Shown: positions 36,415 to 45,655 of the stretch, one piece after another
Layout: every line of letters starts with the position of its first letter
Numbering within the stretch: position 1 is the stretch's first letter
Origin: Mycobacterium sp. E1747
GTDB lineage: Bacteria; Actinomycetota; Actinomycetes; Mycobacteriales; Mycobacteriaceae
Length of the DNA stretch: 64,000 bases
Direction of reading: 5' to 3'
Assembly: GCF_001667775.1 (NCBI RefSeq)
Contig: NZ_LZJI01000073.1
Span: forward strand, 1 to 64,000
Notes under the pieces: model-generated
Databases searched by the model: none
The model's input: only the letters and a program-made list of their open reading frames with translations
What the model was told of the DNA's origin: nothing
Program-made: the position numbers and the translations under genes

Positions 36415-38769
36415 TCAGCCACGGTTCGCCGCTTTCGTCGGCCATCTCTTGATCATCGGTCGTGCCGACTCGGGCGCGTCGGCGGCCCAGCGCCGCCGGC
36501 CCACCTCCGCGGCCGCGTCCTCACCGGTGGCCGACCGATTCCGCAGCCACTCCAACGGTCTGGGCGCCCACCAGGTCCACCGGCCAAGCGCGTGAATGAA
36601 GGCGGGCACCAACACCATTCGCACCAGGGTCGCATCGGCCAGCACCGCGAGCGTCAGGCCGAGGCCAAGCATCCGCATGAACGACACGTGAGCCGGGATC
36701 AGTGCGGCGAACGAGATCGACATCACCACCGCGGCGGTGGTGACCACCCGGCCGATCCCCGCTATGCCCAAGGCCGTGCTCTCGTCGGTGGCGGCGCGCT
36801 CTTCGGCGGGGCTCGGCGGTGTGTCCTCGATGGCTTGCGAGGCCAGCCAGTACTCGTGGATTCGGGACACCAGGAATACCTCGTAATCCATCGCCAGCCC
36901 GAACGCGATGCAGAACAACAAAACCGGGATGTTGGCGTTCAACGTCCCGTTCGGCGTCGTCCCCAGCGCACCGAGATTCCCGTCTTGAAAGATCCACACC
37001 ATGGCGCCGAACGCGGCCGTCAACGACAGCACGTTGCACACCAGCGCCTGCAGCGGCAGCACGGCGCTCCCGGTGAGCAAGAACAGGAGCGCGAAGGTGA
37101 TCAGGGCGATCAAAGCGAACACCAGGGGCAACCGCGTGGTGATCGCGTTGACGCTGTCGCGGTTGATCTGAGACAGGCCCGTCATCTCCACGGGATGTCC
37201 GGCCGGCCCGGCGACCTGGTGCAATCGGTCCAGCTGAGTGTTGGAGGCCTGCGAATACAGCGGCGCGGAGCTCGTCACGGACAGGAACGCAGCGCCGTTG
37301 GCCAGCCCGGTCGCCGTGGCGGCCGGACCCACCCGATTCCCCGCGACGAACGTTCCTGTCGGCGCGCTGACAGCGGACACGTCGGGTATCCGCGACAGAT
37401 CGGCGGCGTAGCGCTCGAGGTCGGCCGGTGTCACACCGCGCGTGTCGGGAACCACGACGGTGACGCCCGTTCCGAACCCGTTGGCAAAGTCGTTGTCCAA
37501 CATGTCCGCGACCTGACGGGACGACGCTGACCGGGGCAACACCCGCTCGTCCGGGAAGCCCCATTTCACGCCGAGGAAGGGAACGCCCAACAACAGCAGC
37601 AAGGCGACCACGCTCAGACCGACCGGCAGGGCGTGACGTAACACGAACCTGGTGGACCGGTACCAGAACTGGTCTTGTAGCGGCTGGTGCGCATGATCAC
37701 GGAACGACCGCTGCCCATGCAAGACTCGGTGCATCACGCGACGGGCGTCCATCGCGTCCAGCCGGGGCCCCAGCAGCGCGATCGCGGCGGGGGTGATCAC
37801 GACCGCCGCTACCGCGACGATGGCCGCGGTGGCCACGATGGTGTAGGCCGACGACTTCAGGAAATACATGGGGAACACCGCCATCACCGCCATCGACAGC
37901 CCGACGGTGGTCGCCGAGAAGAGCACCGTGCGGCCGGCGGTGGCCATGGTGCGGATCAGCGCCCGGTCCCGGTCGCCGCTGCGCGCCAGCTCCTCGCGGA
38001 AGCGGCTGATAATCAGCAGGTTGTAGTCGATCGCGAGGGCAAGGCCCATCGCGATGCTGAGATCCAGCGCGTACGTCGACACGTCGGTGGCGAACGTGAT
38101 CAGCCGCAACACCGACATGGTGCAGACGATGGCCAGGGCGCCCAGCATGATCGGCAGCGCCGCCGCGACCACGCCGCCGAGCACCCACACCAGCACCGCG
38201 AAGCTCAGCGGGATCGCGATCGACTCCATCAACAGCAGGTCACGCTCGTTCTGGTCGTTGATCTGGGCGTACGCCACGGCCATGCCACCCGCGCGCACGG
38301 TCACACCTTCGCGGTCGTGCACCAGTTCGTCCGTCAACGCGCTGGCGTACTTCTGGGCGTCGTTCTCCCCGCCTTTCAGGCCGGCGACGATCATCCCGGA
38401 CTTGTGGTCCTTGCTGACGAGCTGGGCGGCGGCTTGCGGTGGGGAGGTCCACGCCGAGGACACGTTCAGCACCCACGGCGAGGTTTTCAGGCGGTTGGCG
38501 ATGTCGATCCCGACGTCACGGGCCTGGTTGCTCTGCACGCCGGCCGGGGCGGTGACGACGATGAGCATCTGCTGATCGGTCTCGTTGAACTTGTTTCGCA
38601 GGACCTCGGTAGCCCGGGAAGACTCGGAGGTGGGGTCCTGAAAACCGCCCCCCGACAGGCTGTTGATCACCGGCAGCCCGAAGGCCGCGGCTGCGACTAG
38701 CACCAGGAGGGCGATCCCGATGATGCGCCGCGGGGCGGCGATGGCGAGACGGGTGATTGCCTGCAGCAT
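36415..38769 (-). CDS. MMPL-family RND transporter
   Basis: A 784-residue transporter with two repeats: each has a helix, a periplasmic loop and five to six helices. Signatures are FGLPVINSLSGGGFQDPTSE after helix 1, IAMGLALAIDYNLLIISRFREE and the matching FGLAMDYEVFLVSRIHEYW in the second half, with the Asp-Tyr pairs of the proton relay. MmpL relatives export lipids or siderophores in mycobacteria, but the cargo cannot be told from sequence, and no mmpS gene is adjacent. The ATG at 38769 has AAAGGG six bases upstream. Confidence 0.9.
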   Translation of the reverse strand: MLQAITRLAIAAPRRIIGIALLVLVAAAAFGLPVINSLSGGGFQDPTSESSRATEVLRNKFNETDQQMLIVVTAPAGVQSNQARDVGIDIANRLKTSPWVLNVSSAWTSPPQAAAQLVSKDHKSGMIVAGLKGGENDAQKYASALTDELVHDREGVTVRAGGMAVAYAQINDQNERDLLLMESIAIPLSFAVLVWVLGGVVAAALPIMLGALAIVCTMSVLRLITFATDVSTYALDLSIAMGLALAIDYNLLIISRFREELARSGDRDRALIRTMATAGRTVLFSATTVGLSMAVMAVFPMYFLKSSAYTIVATAAIVAVAAVVITPAAIALLGPRLDAMDARRVMHRVLHGQRSFRDHAHQPLQDQFWYRSTRFVLRHALPVGLSVVALLLLLGVPFLGVKWGFPDERVLPRSASSRQVADMLDNDFANGFGTGVTVVVPDTRGVTPADLERYAADLSRIPDVSAVSAPTGTFVAGNRVGPAATATGLANGAAFLSVTSSAPLYSQASNTQLDRLHQVAGPAGHPVEMTGLSQINRDSVNAITTRLPLVFALIALITFALLFLLTGSAVLPLQALVCNVLSLTAAFGAMVWIFQDGNLGALGTTPNGTLNANIPVLLFCIAFGLAMDYEVFLVSRIHEYWLASQAIEDTPPSPAEERAATDESTALGIAGIGRVVTTAAVVMSISFAALIPAHVSFMRMLGLGLTLAVLADATLVRMVLVPAFIHALGRWTWWAPRPLEWLRNRSATGEDAAAEVGRRRWAADAPESARPMIKRWPTKAANRG

Positions 38770-39046
38770 CTGTGGCCCTTTCTGTCCTAGTCCCAGCCCA
38801 TGCCTATACCCGGCCGCGGGCCGCCTGACGCCCGCCCCACCGAATTGGTGTCGCCGCTGGAGCAGGTTGCCGCTGCGAGTGACCATCGCCACTCGCCAGC
38901 GGATAGGTCCAGGCGTTTAACACAATTAATCTAGAACCGCGTTTGATGTACCGGTGGTCGGGTATCGGTCGGAGCGGCGCCTTAGTTAGGAAAACTCGGT
39001 ATGCATGGCGCCGGTTCGGTTGGACGAGTGTCGGATTGGATGAGCG

Positions 39047-40285
39047 ATGAACACGACGGACAACGCGATCGCGATTAGGCACCCAACCGAAGACGACTGG
39101 CTGGCTCTGTATGAGAACCAGGCTCGCACATTCGGCGACCCGGCGGATTCGCACACCGTCGAAGCCTGGAAACGCCGAGTCTCGTTGGAAGACATTCTGA
39201 TTGCGGAAGACGTCTCCGATCCGCAGGATCGATTTCCGGTCGGCACGTCCATCATCTACCGTTCGCGGCTGACCGTCCCGGGGGGCATCAGCCTGCGGGC
39301 TGCGTGGTTGACGATGATCTCGGTCGCCTCGACGCATCAGGGCAAGGGAATTTGGGCCCAGCTCAGCGCGCAGGGACTGCGAATTCTGCTGGATCGCGGC
39401 TACCCGATCATCTGCGGTGTCCCGACCCAAACCGCGATTTACGACGGTTTCGGCGCCGGCGTGGCGACGCACGGCCACACCTACGTGATCGAGCGGCGCG
39501 CGGCAAAATTGCGAGCCGCGCCCAGTACCAATCGGGCACGCGAGGTCAACGCCGCCCGCGCACGACGTCTGCTGCCGGAAATCTACGAGCGCTGGTGCGA
39601 CATCACCCCCGGGGCCGTGGCGCGCAATAACGCTTGGTGGGAGGACTATTTGGAGGACAGGCCGACGCAGCGCGGCAACCGGTCTGCCCTGTATCACACG
39701 GTCCACCCGGACGGCTTCCTGACCTATCGGATCGCTGATCAGCCGCACCACACCTTCCAGCCACCCTTCGGCACGGTGATCGTCGAGGACTTCTGCCCGA
39801 TCACGGACGAAGCACATACCGAACTGCTTCAGACGCTGCTGTTTCTGGACATGTTCGACCGGATAGAGATCGAGGTACCGCGCGACGACCCGCTGCCGCT
39901 CAAGTTGCGAAATCCGCGCGCCGCTCGGACCAAAGGAGTCAGCGATTTCCTCTGGGCACGCATCAACGACGTGCCAGAAGTGCTTGGTGCCCGCGAGTAC
40001 GGCGCCGATGCCGACATCGTGCTGGACGTCGCCGACCCGCTCAACCTGGCGGGAGGGCAGTTCCTGCTGCAGACGCGGGATGGCGCGGGCAAGTGCACGC
40101 CGCACGACGGACCGGCTGACATCAAGATCTCACTGGCCGACTTGGCGACGATTTACATGGGCGCTTACCGGGTCCGCGAGCTGTTCCGCGCGGACCGCAT
40201 CACCGAACTGCGTCCCGGCGCGCTGCGCGCACTCGACGCCGCCTTCGGCACCGACCGGGCGCCGTACTGCGGAACGCTTTTCTGA
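39047..40285 (+). CDS. Eis-like GNAT N-acetyltransferase
   Basis: A 412-residue protein with the Eis layout: an N-terminal GNAT domain (MISVASTHQGKGIWAQLSAQ, acetyl-CoA pyrophosphate loop), a second degenerate GNAT domain, and a C-terminal SCP2-like domain (GQFLLQTRDGAGKCTP, KISLADLATIYMGAYR) ending in a free carboxylate after GTLF, which in Eis reaches into the active site. Eis enzymes acetylate amines such as aminoglycosides or protein lysines. It is a separate family member, not placed where eis lies in M. tuberculosis. The gene is divergent from the MMPL transporter. Confidence 0.88.
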   Translation: MNTTDNAIAIRHPTEDDWLALYENQARTFGDPADSHTVEAWKRRVSLEDILIAEDVSDPQDRFPVGTSIIYRSRLTVPGGISLRAAWLTMISVASTHQGKGIWAQLSAQGLRILLDRGYPIICGVPTQTAIYDGFGAGVATHGHTYVIERRAAKLRAAPSTNRAREVNAARARRLLPEIYERWCDITPGAVARNNAWWEDYLEDRPTQRGNRSALYHTVHPDGFLTYRIADQPHHTFQPPFGTVIVEDFCPITDEAHTELLQTLLFLDMFDRIEIEVPRDDPLPLKLRNPRAARTKGVSDFLWARINDVPEVLGAREYGADADIVLDVADPLNLAGGQFLLQTRDGAGKCTPHDGPADIKISLADLATIYMGAYRVRELFRADRITELRPGALRALDAAFGTDRAPYCGTLF

Positions 40286-40460
40286 GTTGGGTTCAACGGC
40301 CGCAGGCTGTTTCGCCGGGCAAGTTCGGCGGTACGCCCGTCGACCGGCCCACCACCAGCGGCCGGCCCCCGCGGTCGTGGCTATCCTGGAGCAGATCGGA
40401 GGATTTCACAGCGCGGCAGGACGCCTGTTATTGTCGCGTACGCGGTCTCGGCCGTCGAAA

Positions 40461-40536
<76 letters not shown>

Positions 40537-40694
40537 CTGAAAAATCCGGGGACGCCTTTTCGCGCCCCGCTGGCCCGCGAATTGGGCCCGCCCGACTTTT
40601 TCGGCGTAATTCGGCTGCCGTGCGAATGTGGCGGCAGGTAGCTTCTCCTTCACGGCGAGTGCCCGGTGGAACGAGCCGTGCCGAAGGAGCTGCA

Positions 40695-42431
40695 ATGGGG
40701 TTCATCCAGCCGAATCTGCCCGTCGTCGACGTGGCCGAATGGAGCCAGCAACCCCGCGCCCAGCGGATCGTGCCGATGGTGCGCCACATCGCCGAGAACG
40801 GCTTCGGCACCCCGCTGGTGATGCATGTGATGTACGGCGTGAAGATCGCGCTGTACGTGCTCGGCGGCTGGGTGTTCGGGTGGTGCACGACGGGCATCGG
40901 CAGCTTCACGGGCGTCGCCGCCTGGTGGTCGGAACCGATCGTGTTCGAGAAGGCCGTCCTGTACACGATGCTGTTCGAAGTCATCGGCCTGGGCTGCTGC
41001 TTCGGGCCGCTGGCCGGCCGGTACTTCCCGCCGATGGGCTCCATCCTGTACTGGTTGCGCCCCGGCACCGTCCGGCTGCCCCCGTGGCCCGATCGGGTGC
41101 CGCTCACCAAGGGCAGCGTCCGCAGCCCGATCGACGCGATCCTCTACGGCGCGCTGCTGGCGCTGCTCGCCGTCGCGCTGATGTCCGACGGCACCGGCCC
41201 AATTCCGCCCCTGCACACCGAGATTGGTGTGCTGGCGCCCTGGCACACCGTCGCGATCCTGGCCGTCCTGGCCGTCGTCGGCCTGCGCGACAAGGTGATC
41301 TTCCTGGCCGCTCGCGGCGAGGTCTACGCGCCGTTGGCCTTGGTCTTCCTGTTCTCCGGGGCGGACCCCATCATCGGGGCCAAGGTGGTCTTCATGGTGA
41401 TCTGGTTGGGGGCGGCCACCTCAAAGCTCAACCGGCACTTCCCGTTCGTGATCTCGACGATGCTGGCGAACAACCCGTTCATCCCGTCCGGGGCGCTGAA
41501 GCGGTCGATGTTCAAGCGCTATCCGGACGACCTGCGGCCCAGCGCGCTGGCGGGTTTCATCGCGCACTTCTCCACCGCCGTGGAAGGCCTGGTGCCGCTG
41601 GCGCTGCTGTTCTCGCACGGTGGCTGGCCGACGGCCGTCGCAGCGTTCGTGATGGTCGTCTTCCACCTGAACATCCTGCTGGCCTTCCCCATGGGGGTGC
41701 CGTTGGAGTGGAACGTGTTCATGATCTTCGGGGTGCTGTCGCTGTTCGTCGCGCACGCCGGCCTCGTATTGTCGGACCTGGCCAACCCGTTGCCGGTGGC
41801 GATTCTCTTCGTCGTCATCGCCGGTGTCGTCGTCATCGGCAACCTGTACCCGCGCAAGGTGTCCTTCCTGCCGGGCATGCGCTATTACGCGGGCAACTGG
41901 GACACCACGGTGTGGTGCGTCAAGCCGTCGGTCGACGAGAAGTTCCGCACCGGCTCGCACGCGCTCGGTCCGATGCAACACCTGCAGCTCGAACGCCTCT
42001 ACGGCTCAAAAGAGGAGACCCTGGTCCCCCTGCACCTCGCGATGGCGTTCCGCGGGATGAACACCCACGGGCGCGCGCTGTTCACCCTGGTGCACCGCGC
42101 GCTGGCCGGCTACGCCGAGGACGACTACAACCTGTGCGAGGGCGAGATCCTGTGCTCGATGGTGCTGGGATGGAACTTCGGCGACGGGCACATGCACAAC
42201 GAGTGCCTCATCGAGGCGCTACAGCAGCGCTGCCATTTCGAGCCCGGTGACGTGCGGGTGGTGATCCTGGACGCGCAGCCCATCCACATCCAGCGCCAGG
42301 AATACCGGCTGGTCGACGCGGCGACCGGCGAATTCGAGCGTGGCTATGTCGACGTCGACGACATGGTCACGTCGCAGCCGTGGGCCGACGACATTCCGGT
42401 GCACGCGCAGAGCGGCACCAGCATGACCTGA
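40695..42431 (+). CDS. DUF3556 family multi-pass membrane protein
   Basis: A 578-residue protein starting MGFIQPNLPVVDVAEWSQQP. About ten membrane helices fill residues 45-390, followed by a soluble C-terminal part (MRYYAGNWDTTVWCVKPSVD to QRQEYRLVDAATGEFERGYV). This matches the actinobacterial DUF3556 family, whose role is unknown. The hydrophilic end contains HMHNECLIEALQQRCHFEPG with several His/Cys. The ATG at 40695 has AAGGAG seven bases upstream. Confidence 0.88.
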   Translation: MGFIQPNLPVVDVAEWSQQPRAQRIVPMVRHIAENGFGTPLVMHVMYGVKIALYVLGGWVFGWCTTGIGSFTGVAAWWSEPIVFEKAVLYTMLFEVIGLGCCFGPLAGRYFPPMGSILYWLRPGTVRLPPWPDRVPLTKGSVRSPIDAILYGALLALLAVALMSDGTGPIPPLHTEIGVLAPWHTVAILAVLAVVGLRDKVIFLAARGEVYAPLALVFLFSGADPIIGAKVVFMVIWLGAATSKLNRHFPFVISTMLANNPFIPSGALKRSMFKRYPDDLRPSALAGFIAHFSTAVEGLVPLALLFSHGGWPTAVAAFVMVVFHLNILLAFPMGVPLEWNVFMIFGVLSLFVAHAGLVLSDLANPLPVAILFVVIAGVVVIGNLYPRKVSFLPGMRYYAGNWDTTVWCVKPSVDEKFRTGSHALGPMQHLQLERLYGSKEETLVPLHLAMAFRGMNTHGRALFTLVHRALAGYAEDDYNLCEGEILCSMVLGWNFGDGHMHNECLIEALQQRCHFEPGDVRVVILDAQPIHIQRQEYRLVDAATGEFERGYVDVDDMVTSQPWADDIPVHAQSGTSMT

Positions 42432-42435
42432 CTCG

Positions 42436-42663
42436 TCAGCGGTTCCGGACGCGGTGCACCACCACCACGACGACGAGGACACCGACGCCGGCCAGTGACA
42501 CCGTCACCGCGGGCTTCTTGACGAACGCGATCACGCGAACCTTGAGGTCATCGGCCAGGCGGCGCGGGTTGGCCCGCACGGCAAGCGAGTCGACGGTAGC
42601 CGCCAGCTGGTCGCGGGCGACGTCGATGTCCCGCTTGATGGCCTCGGGGTCCCGGTCCGCCAC
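42436..42663 (-). CDS. DUF3618 small membrane protein
   Basis: A 75-residue protein, the same length as Rv2520c. The N-terminal amphipathic part has ADRDPEAIKRDIDVARDQLA, the hallmark of DUF3618, and a single C-terminal helix (VSLAGVGVLVVVVVVHRVR) anchors it. The GTG at 42663 has GGGAGGACAG upstream. Function unknown. It is divergent from bcp. Confidence 0.88.
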   Translation of the reverse strand: MADRDPEAIKRDIDVARDQLAATVDSLAVRANPRRLADDLKVRVIAFVKKPAVTVSLAGVGVLVVVVVVHRVRNR

Positions 42664-42761
42664 GTGTCTGTCCTCCCAATCGGCCTGATGCACCTGAGGC
42701 ACTACCCTAGATCAGCTGGCGATAACCCCAACGCTCCGGTGAACAGAAAGGGGCCCCGAAA

Positions 42762-43235
42762 TTGGCCGAGACCACGCGGCTTGCGCCGGGCGACAAAGCG
42801 CCCTCCTTCAGCCTGCCCGACGCCGACGGCAACAAGGTGTCGCTAGCCGATTACAAGGGCCGTCGCGTCATCGTCTACTTCTACCCCGCGGCCTCGACAC
42901 CGGGCTGCACCAAGCAGGCCTGCGACTTCCGCGACAACCTGCACGAACTCAGTGACGCCGGCCTCGATGTCGTCGGCATCTCCCCCGACAAGCCCGAGAA
43001 GCTGGCCAAGTTCCGCGACGCTGAGAAGCTGACGTTCCCGCTGCTGTCGGATCCCGACCGCAAGGTGTTGACGGCCTGGGGTGCCTACGGCGAGAAGCAG
43101 ATGTACGGAAAGACCGTGCAGGGCGTGATCCGTTCGACGTTCGTGGTCGACGAGAAGGGCAAGATCGCGGTCGCCCAGTACAACGTGAAGGCGACCGGCC
43201 ACGTCGCCAAACTGCGGCGCGACCTGTCAGTCTGA
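42762..43235 (+). CDS. bcp: Thioredoxin-dependent peroxiredoxin (bacterioferritin comigratory protein)
   Basis: A 157-residue PrxQ-type peroxiredoxin, homologous to Rv2521. The peroxidatic Cys49 is in STPGCTKQACDF, with the resolving Cys54 five residues on. It reduces hydroperoxides with thioredoxin. TTG start at 42762 preceded by GGGGCC; the N-terminal LAPGDKAPSFSLPD begins the fold at once, so a later start is unlikely. Confidence 0.95.
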   Translation: MAETTRLAPGDKAPSFSLPDADGNKVSLADYKGRRVIVYFYPAASTPGCTKQACDFRDNLHELSDAGLDVVGISPDKPEKLAKFRDAEKLTFPLLSDPDRKVLTAWGAYGEKQMYGKTVQGVIRSTFVVDEKGKIAVAQYNVKATGHVAKLRRDLSV

Positions 43236-43291
43236 ACCGGCCGGAATAGCCGACCATTGCACTCTGCACAGGCCAAAGCGATCATTTAGCG

Positions 43292-43798
43292 GTGGACTCG
43301 GACGACCCCGAGCAATACATTCGCGACCTCGAGCACGGCGCCGGCAAGGCGCCGGGCCCCGCGCCGCAGCCGTTCGGGACGCCCAGCGATGGGCAGTTCG
43401 GCGGCCCGCGCAAGTTCGGTGACGTCGCAAAGCTCGCGAACACGCCGCGGGGGAAGTTGATCTTGGGGGCGTGCGCGGTCGTGGCGGCGTCAGCGATCGC
43501 GTACTTCGTCAGTCACACCGGCACCACCGTGCAGGGCAACCTGGTGATGATCAACAGCGGCGCAAAAGACACCATCGACTGCAACAACGGAAACCTGAAG
43601 CTGGACGGCGACAACAACACCTACACCGTCACCGGCCACTGCGGACGGCTGGGGATCTTCGGCAGCGGGAATCACGTCGCTGCTGACAGTGCCGACACCA
43701 TCGACGTTTTCGGCGACGACAACGCCGTGACCTACCACTCGGGCTCACCGAGGATCGAGAAGACCGGAAACAACAACGTCGTATCGCAACGGCGGTAA
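43292..43798 (+). CDS. DUF3060 membrane-anchored protein
   Basis: A 168-residue protein, GTG start. The cytoplasmic N terminus is rich in Gly/Pro (GAGKAPGPAPQPFGTPSDGQ), one membrane helix follows (LILGACAVVAASAIAYFV, about 56-74), and the C-terminal half has the repeating NGNLKLDGDNNTYTVTGHCG and GSGNHVAADSADTIDVFGDD pattern of the DUF3060 beta-solenoid. It is probably an extracytoplasmic structural domain of unknown role. Located 56 bases after bcp. Confidence 0.8.
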   Translation: MDSDDPEQYIRDLEHGAGKAPGPAPQPFGTPSDGQFGGPRKFGDVAKLANTPRGKLILGACAVVAASAIAYFVSHTGTTVQGNLVMINSGAKDTIDCNNGNLKLDGDNNTYTVTGHCGRLGIFGSGNHVAADSADTIDVFGDDNAVTYHSGSPRIEKTGNNNVVSQRR

Positions 43799-43817
43799 AG
43801 CGGTTGCCTGGCCGCCG

Positions 43818-45143
43818 TTAGGCCAGGTTGGCCAGCAGCAGCGCCTCGGCGATCGCGGCGCGTTCCAGCACACCGAGGTGCAGGCTTTCGTTGATGCTGT
43901 GCGCCTGGGTGCCCGGGTCCTCGACGCCGGTGACCAGGATCTTGGCTTGTGGGAACGCTTCGGCGAACTCGGCGATGAACGGGATGGAACCGCCCATGCC
44001 CATGTCGATGGGTTCGGTACCCCACGCCTGCCGGAAGGCCGCCCGCGCGGCGTCGTACACCGGACCGCTGGCATCGATGGCGTAGGGCTCGCCGACGTCG
44101 CCGCGGGTGACGGTGACCCGCGCGCCCCACGGTGCGTGCTCGCAGAGATGCGAGGTCAACGCGTCCAGGTGCGCGTCGGCGTCGCCGCCGGGGGCAACCC
44201 GCATGCTGATCTTCGCCCGGGCCCGCGGGGTGAGCGTATTCGACGCCTTCTCGATCGGCGTGGTGTCGATGCCGATCACGGTGATCGCCGGTTTGGCCCA
44301 CAGCCGCTGCGGCGCCGAGCCCGAACCGATCTCGGACACCCCGTCGAGCAGCCCGGAGTCGGCGCGCACCCGCTCGGGCGGGTAATCCACAGGGGCGGCG
44401 GTACTTTCGTGCAGGCCGGCGACGGCCACGTTGCCGTCGTCGTCGTGCAGGCTGGCCAACAGCCGCACCAGGACGCTCAGCGCGTCGGGCACCACGCCAC
44501 CCCAGATACCGGAGTGCAGGCCGTGATCGAGCGTGGCGACGTCGACGACGCAGTCGACCAGGCCACGCAGCGAAACCGTCAGCGCCGGAACGTCGGTGCT
44601 CCAATTGTCCGAGTCGGCGATGACGATGACGTCGGCGGCCAGCGCGTCGCGGTGGGCGCCCAGCAGCCGGCCCAACGACGGCGACCCGGATTCCTCTTCT
44701 CCCTCGACGAAGACCGTCACGCCGACCGGCGGTTGACCGCCGTGCGCCCTGAAGGCGGCCAAATGCGTTGCGATGCCGGCCTTGTCGTCGGCGCTGCCGC
44801 GGCCGTAGAGCCGCCCGCCGCGTTCGGTGGGCTCGAACGGCGGCGACGCCCACTGGCCGGCGTCGCCTTCGGGCTGGACGTCGTGGTGGGCGTACAGCAG
44901 CACGGTCGGCGCGCCCGGCGGCGCGGGGTGGCGTGCGATGACTGCGGGCGCCCCACCCTCGCTGACGATCCGCACGTCGCCAAAACCGGCCTGCGACAAC
45001 AGGTCCGCCACCGCCTGCGCGCTGCGGTGCACCTCGTCGCGGCGGCCGGGATCGGCCCACACCGATTCGATGCGCACCAGGTCTTCGAGATCGCGGCGCA
45101 CCGACGGCAACACCTCGCGGACGCGCTCGACAAGATCGCTCAT
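43818..45143 (-). CDS. M20-family metallopeptidase (dipeptidase-like)
   Basis: A 441-residue co-catalytic zinc peptidase, homologous in position to Rv2522c. YAHHDVQPEGD (His and Asp zinc ligands), RGSADDKAGIATHLAAFRA, FVEGEEESGSPSL (Glu general base and Glu ligand) and GGSIPFIAEFAEAFPQAKIL are in the family order, with a dimerisation lid in the middle (about 190-300). It likely trims dipeptides or deacylates amino acids. It follows acpS on the same strand after a palindromic spacer. Confidence 0.9.
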   Translation of the reverse strand: MSDLVERVREVLPSVRRDLEDLVRIESVWADPGRRDEVHRSAQAVADLLSQAGFGDVRIVSEGGAPAVIARHPAPPGAPTVLLYAHHDVQPEGDAGQWASPPFEPTERGGRLYGRGSADDKAGIATHLAAFRAHGGQPPVGVTVFVEGEEESGSPSLGRLLGAHRDALAADVIVIADSDNWSTDVPALTVSLRGLVDCVVDVATLDHGLHSGIWGGVVPDALSVLVRLLASLHDDDGNVAVAGLHESTAAPVDYPPERVRADSGLLDGVSEIGSGSAPQRLWAKPAITVIGIDTTPIEKASNTLTPRARAKISMRVAPGGDADAHLDALTSHLCEHAPWGARVTVTRGDVGEPYAIDASGPVYDAARAAFRQAWGTEPIDMGMGGSIPFIAEFAEAFPQAKILVTGVEDPGTQAHSINESLHLGVLERAAIAEALLLANLA

Positions 45144-45196
45144 GATCTCGAGGCTAGTCGGCTTACGCCCAGCGCCGCGCTGGCGTGACTCTGGGC

Positions 45197-45226
45197 GTCG
45201 ACAGTCACGCTGGCGTGACTCTCGAC
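45197..45226. repeat. Palindromic element between acpS and the M20 peptidase gene
   Basis: Two 14-base arms (GTCGACAGTCACGC and GCGTGACTCTCGAC) match at 13 of 14 positions around a TG loop. Part of the right arm, GCTGGCGTGACTCT, is repeated at 45179-45192, so alternative hairpins can form. There is no T-run, so it is more like a dispersed palindromic repeat or an mRNA processing signal than a classical terminator. Confidence 0.7.
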
Positions 45227-45231
45227 AACGC

Positions 45232-45624
45232 TCAGGTCGTCTCCAGGATCGCCACCGCGGCCGCGGTATCCCCCTCGTGCGTCAGCGACACATGGATCGT
45301 CACGTCTGCCAGGTGTTTGGCGATGTCGCCGCTCAGCCGCACCCGGGGCCGCCCCCACATGTCGGTGACCACCTCGATGTCGCGGTGGATGTCCTCGGGC
45401 AGCACGGGCCGTTGCGCGAACCGGGACCCCGACCACGCCTTGATCACCGCCTCCTTCGCCGCCCATCGCGCCGCCAGGTGGCGCGCCGCGAACGAACTCT
45501 TATCCGAAGCGTCGCGGCGCTCACCCGGGGTGAACGTCTCGGAGAAGACGGTTCCCGGCTGATCGACCTGCTCGGCGAAATCAGGGATGGAGACGACGTC
45601 GATCCCCACACCGACAATTCCCAT
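45232..45624 (-). CDS. acpS: Holo-[acyl-carrier-protein] synthase
   Basis: A 130-residue phosphopantetheinyl transferase, the same length as Rv2523c. The Mg/CoA-binding GVGIDVVSIPDF (Asp) and RWAAKEAVIKAW (Glu) motifs are intact. It attaches 4'-phosphopantetheine to the ACP domain of FAS-I, whose gene ends 31 bases upstream on the same strand. The ATG at 45624 is fixed by the family start MGIVGVGID. Confidence 0.96.
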   Translation of the reverse strand: MGIVGVGIDVVSIPDFAEQVDQPGTVFSETFTPGERRDASDKSSFAARHLAARWAAKEAVIKAWSGSRFAQRPVLPEDIHRDIEVVTDMWGRPRVRLSGDIAKHLADVTIHVSLTHEGDTAAAVAILETT

Positions 45625-45655
45625 GGAACGCCAGGCTAACGGACGGTCGAATACG

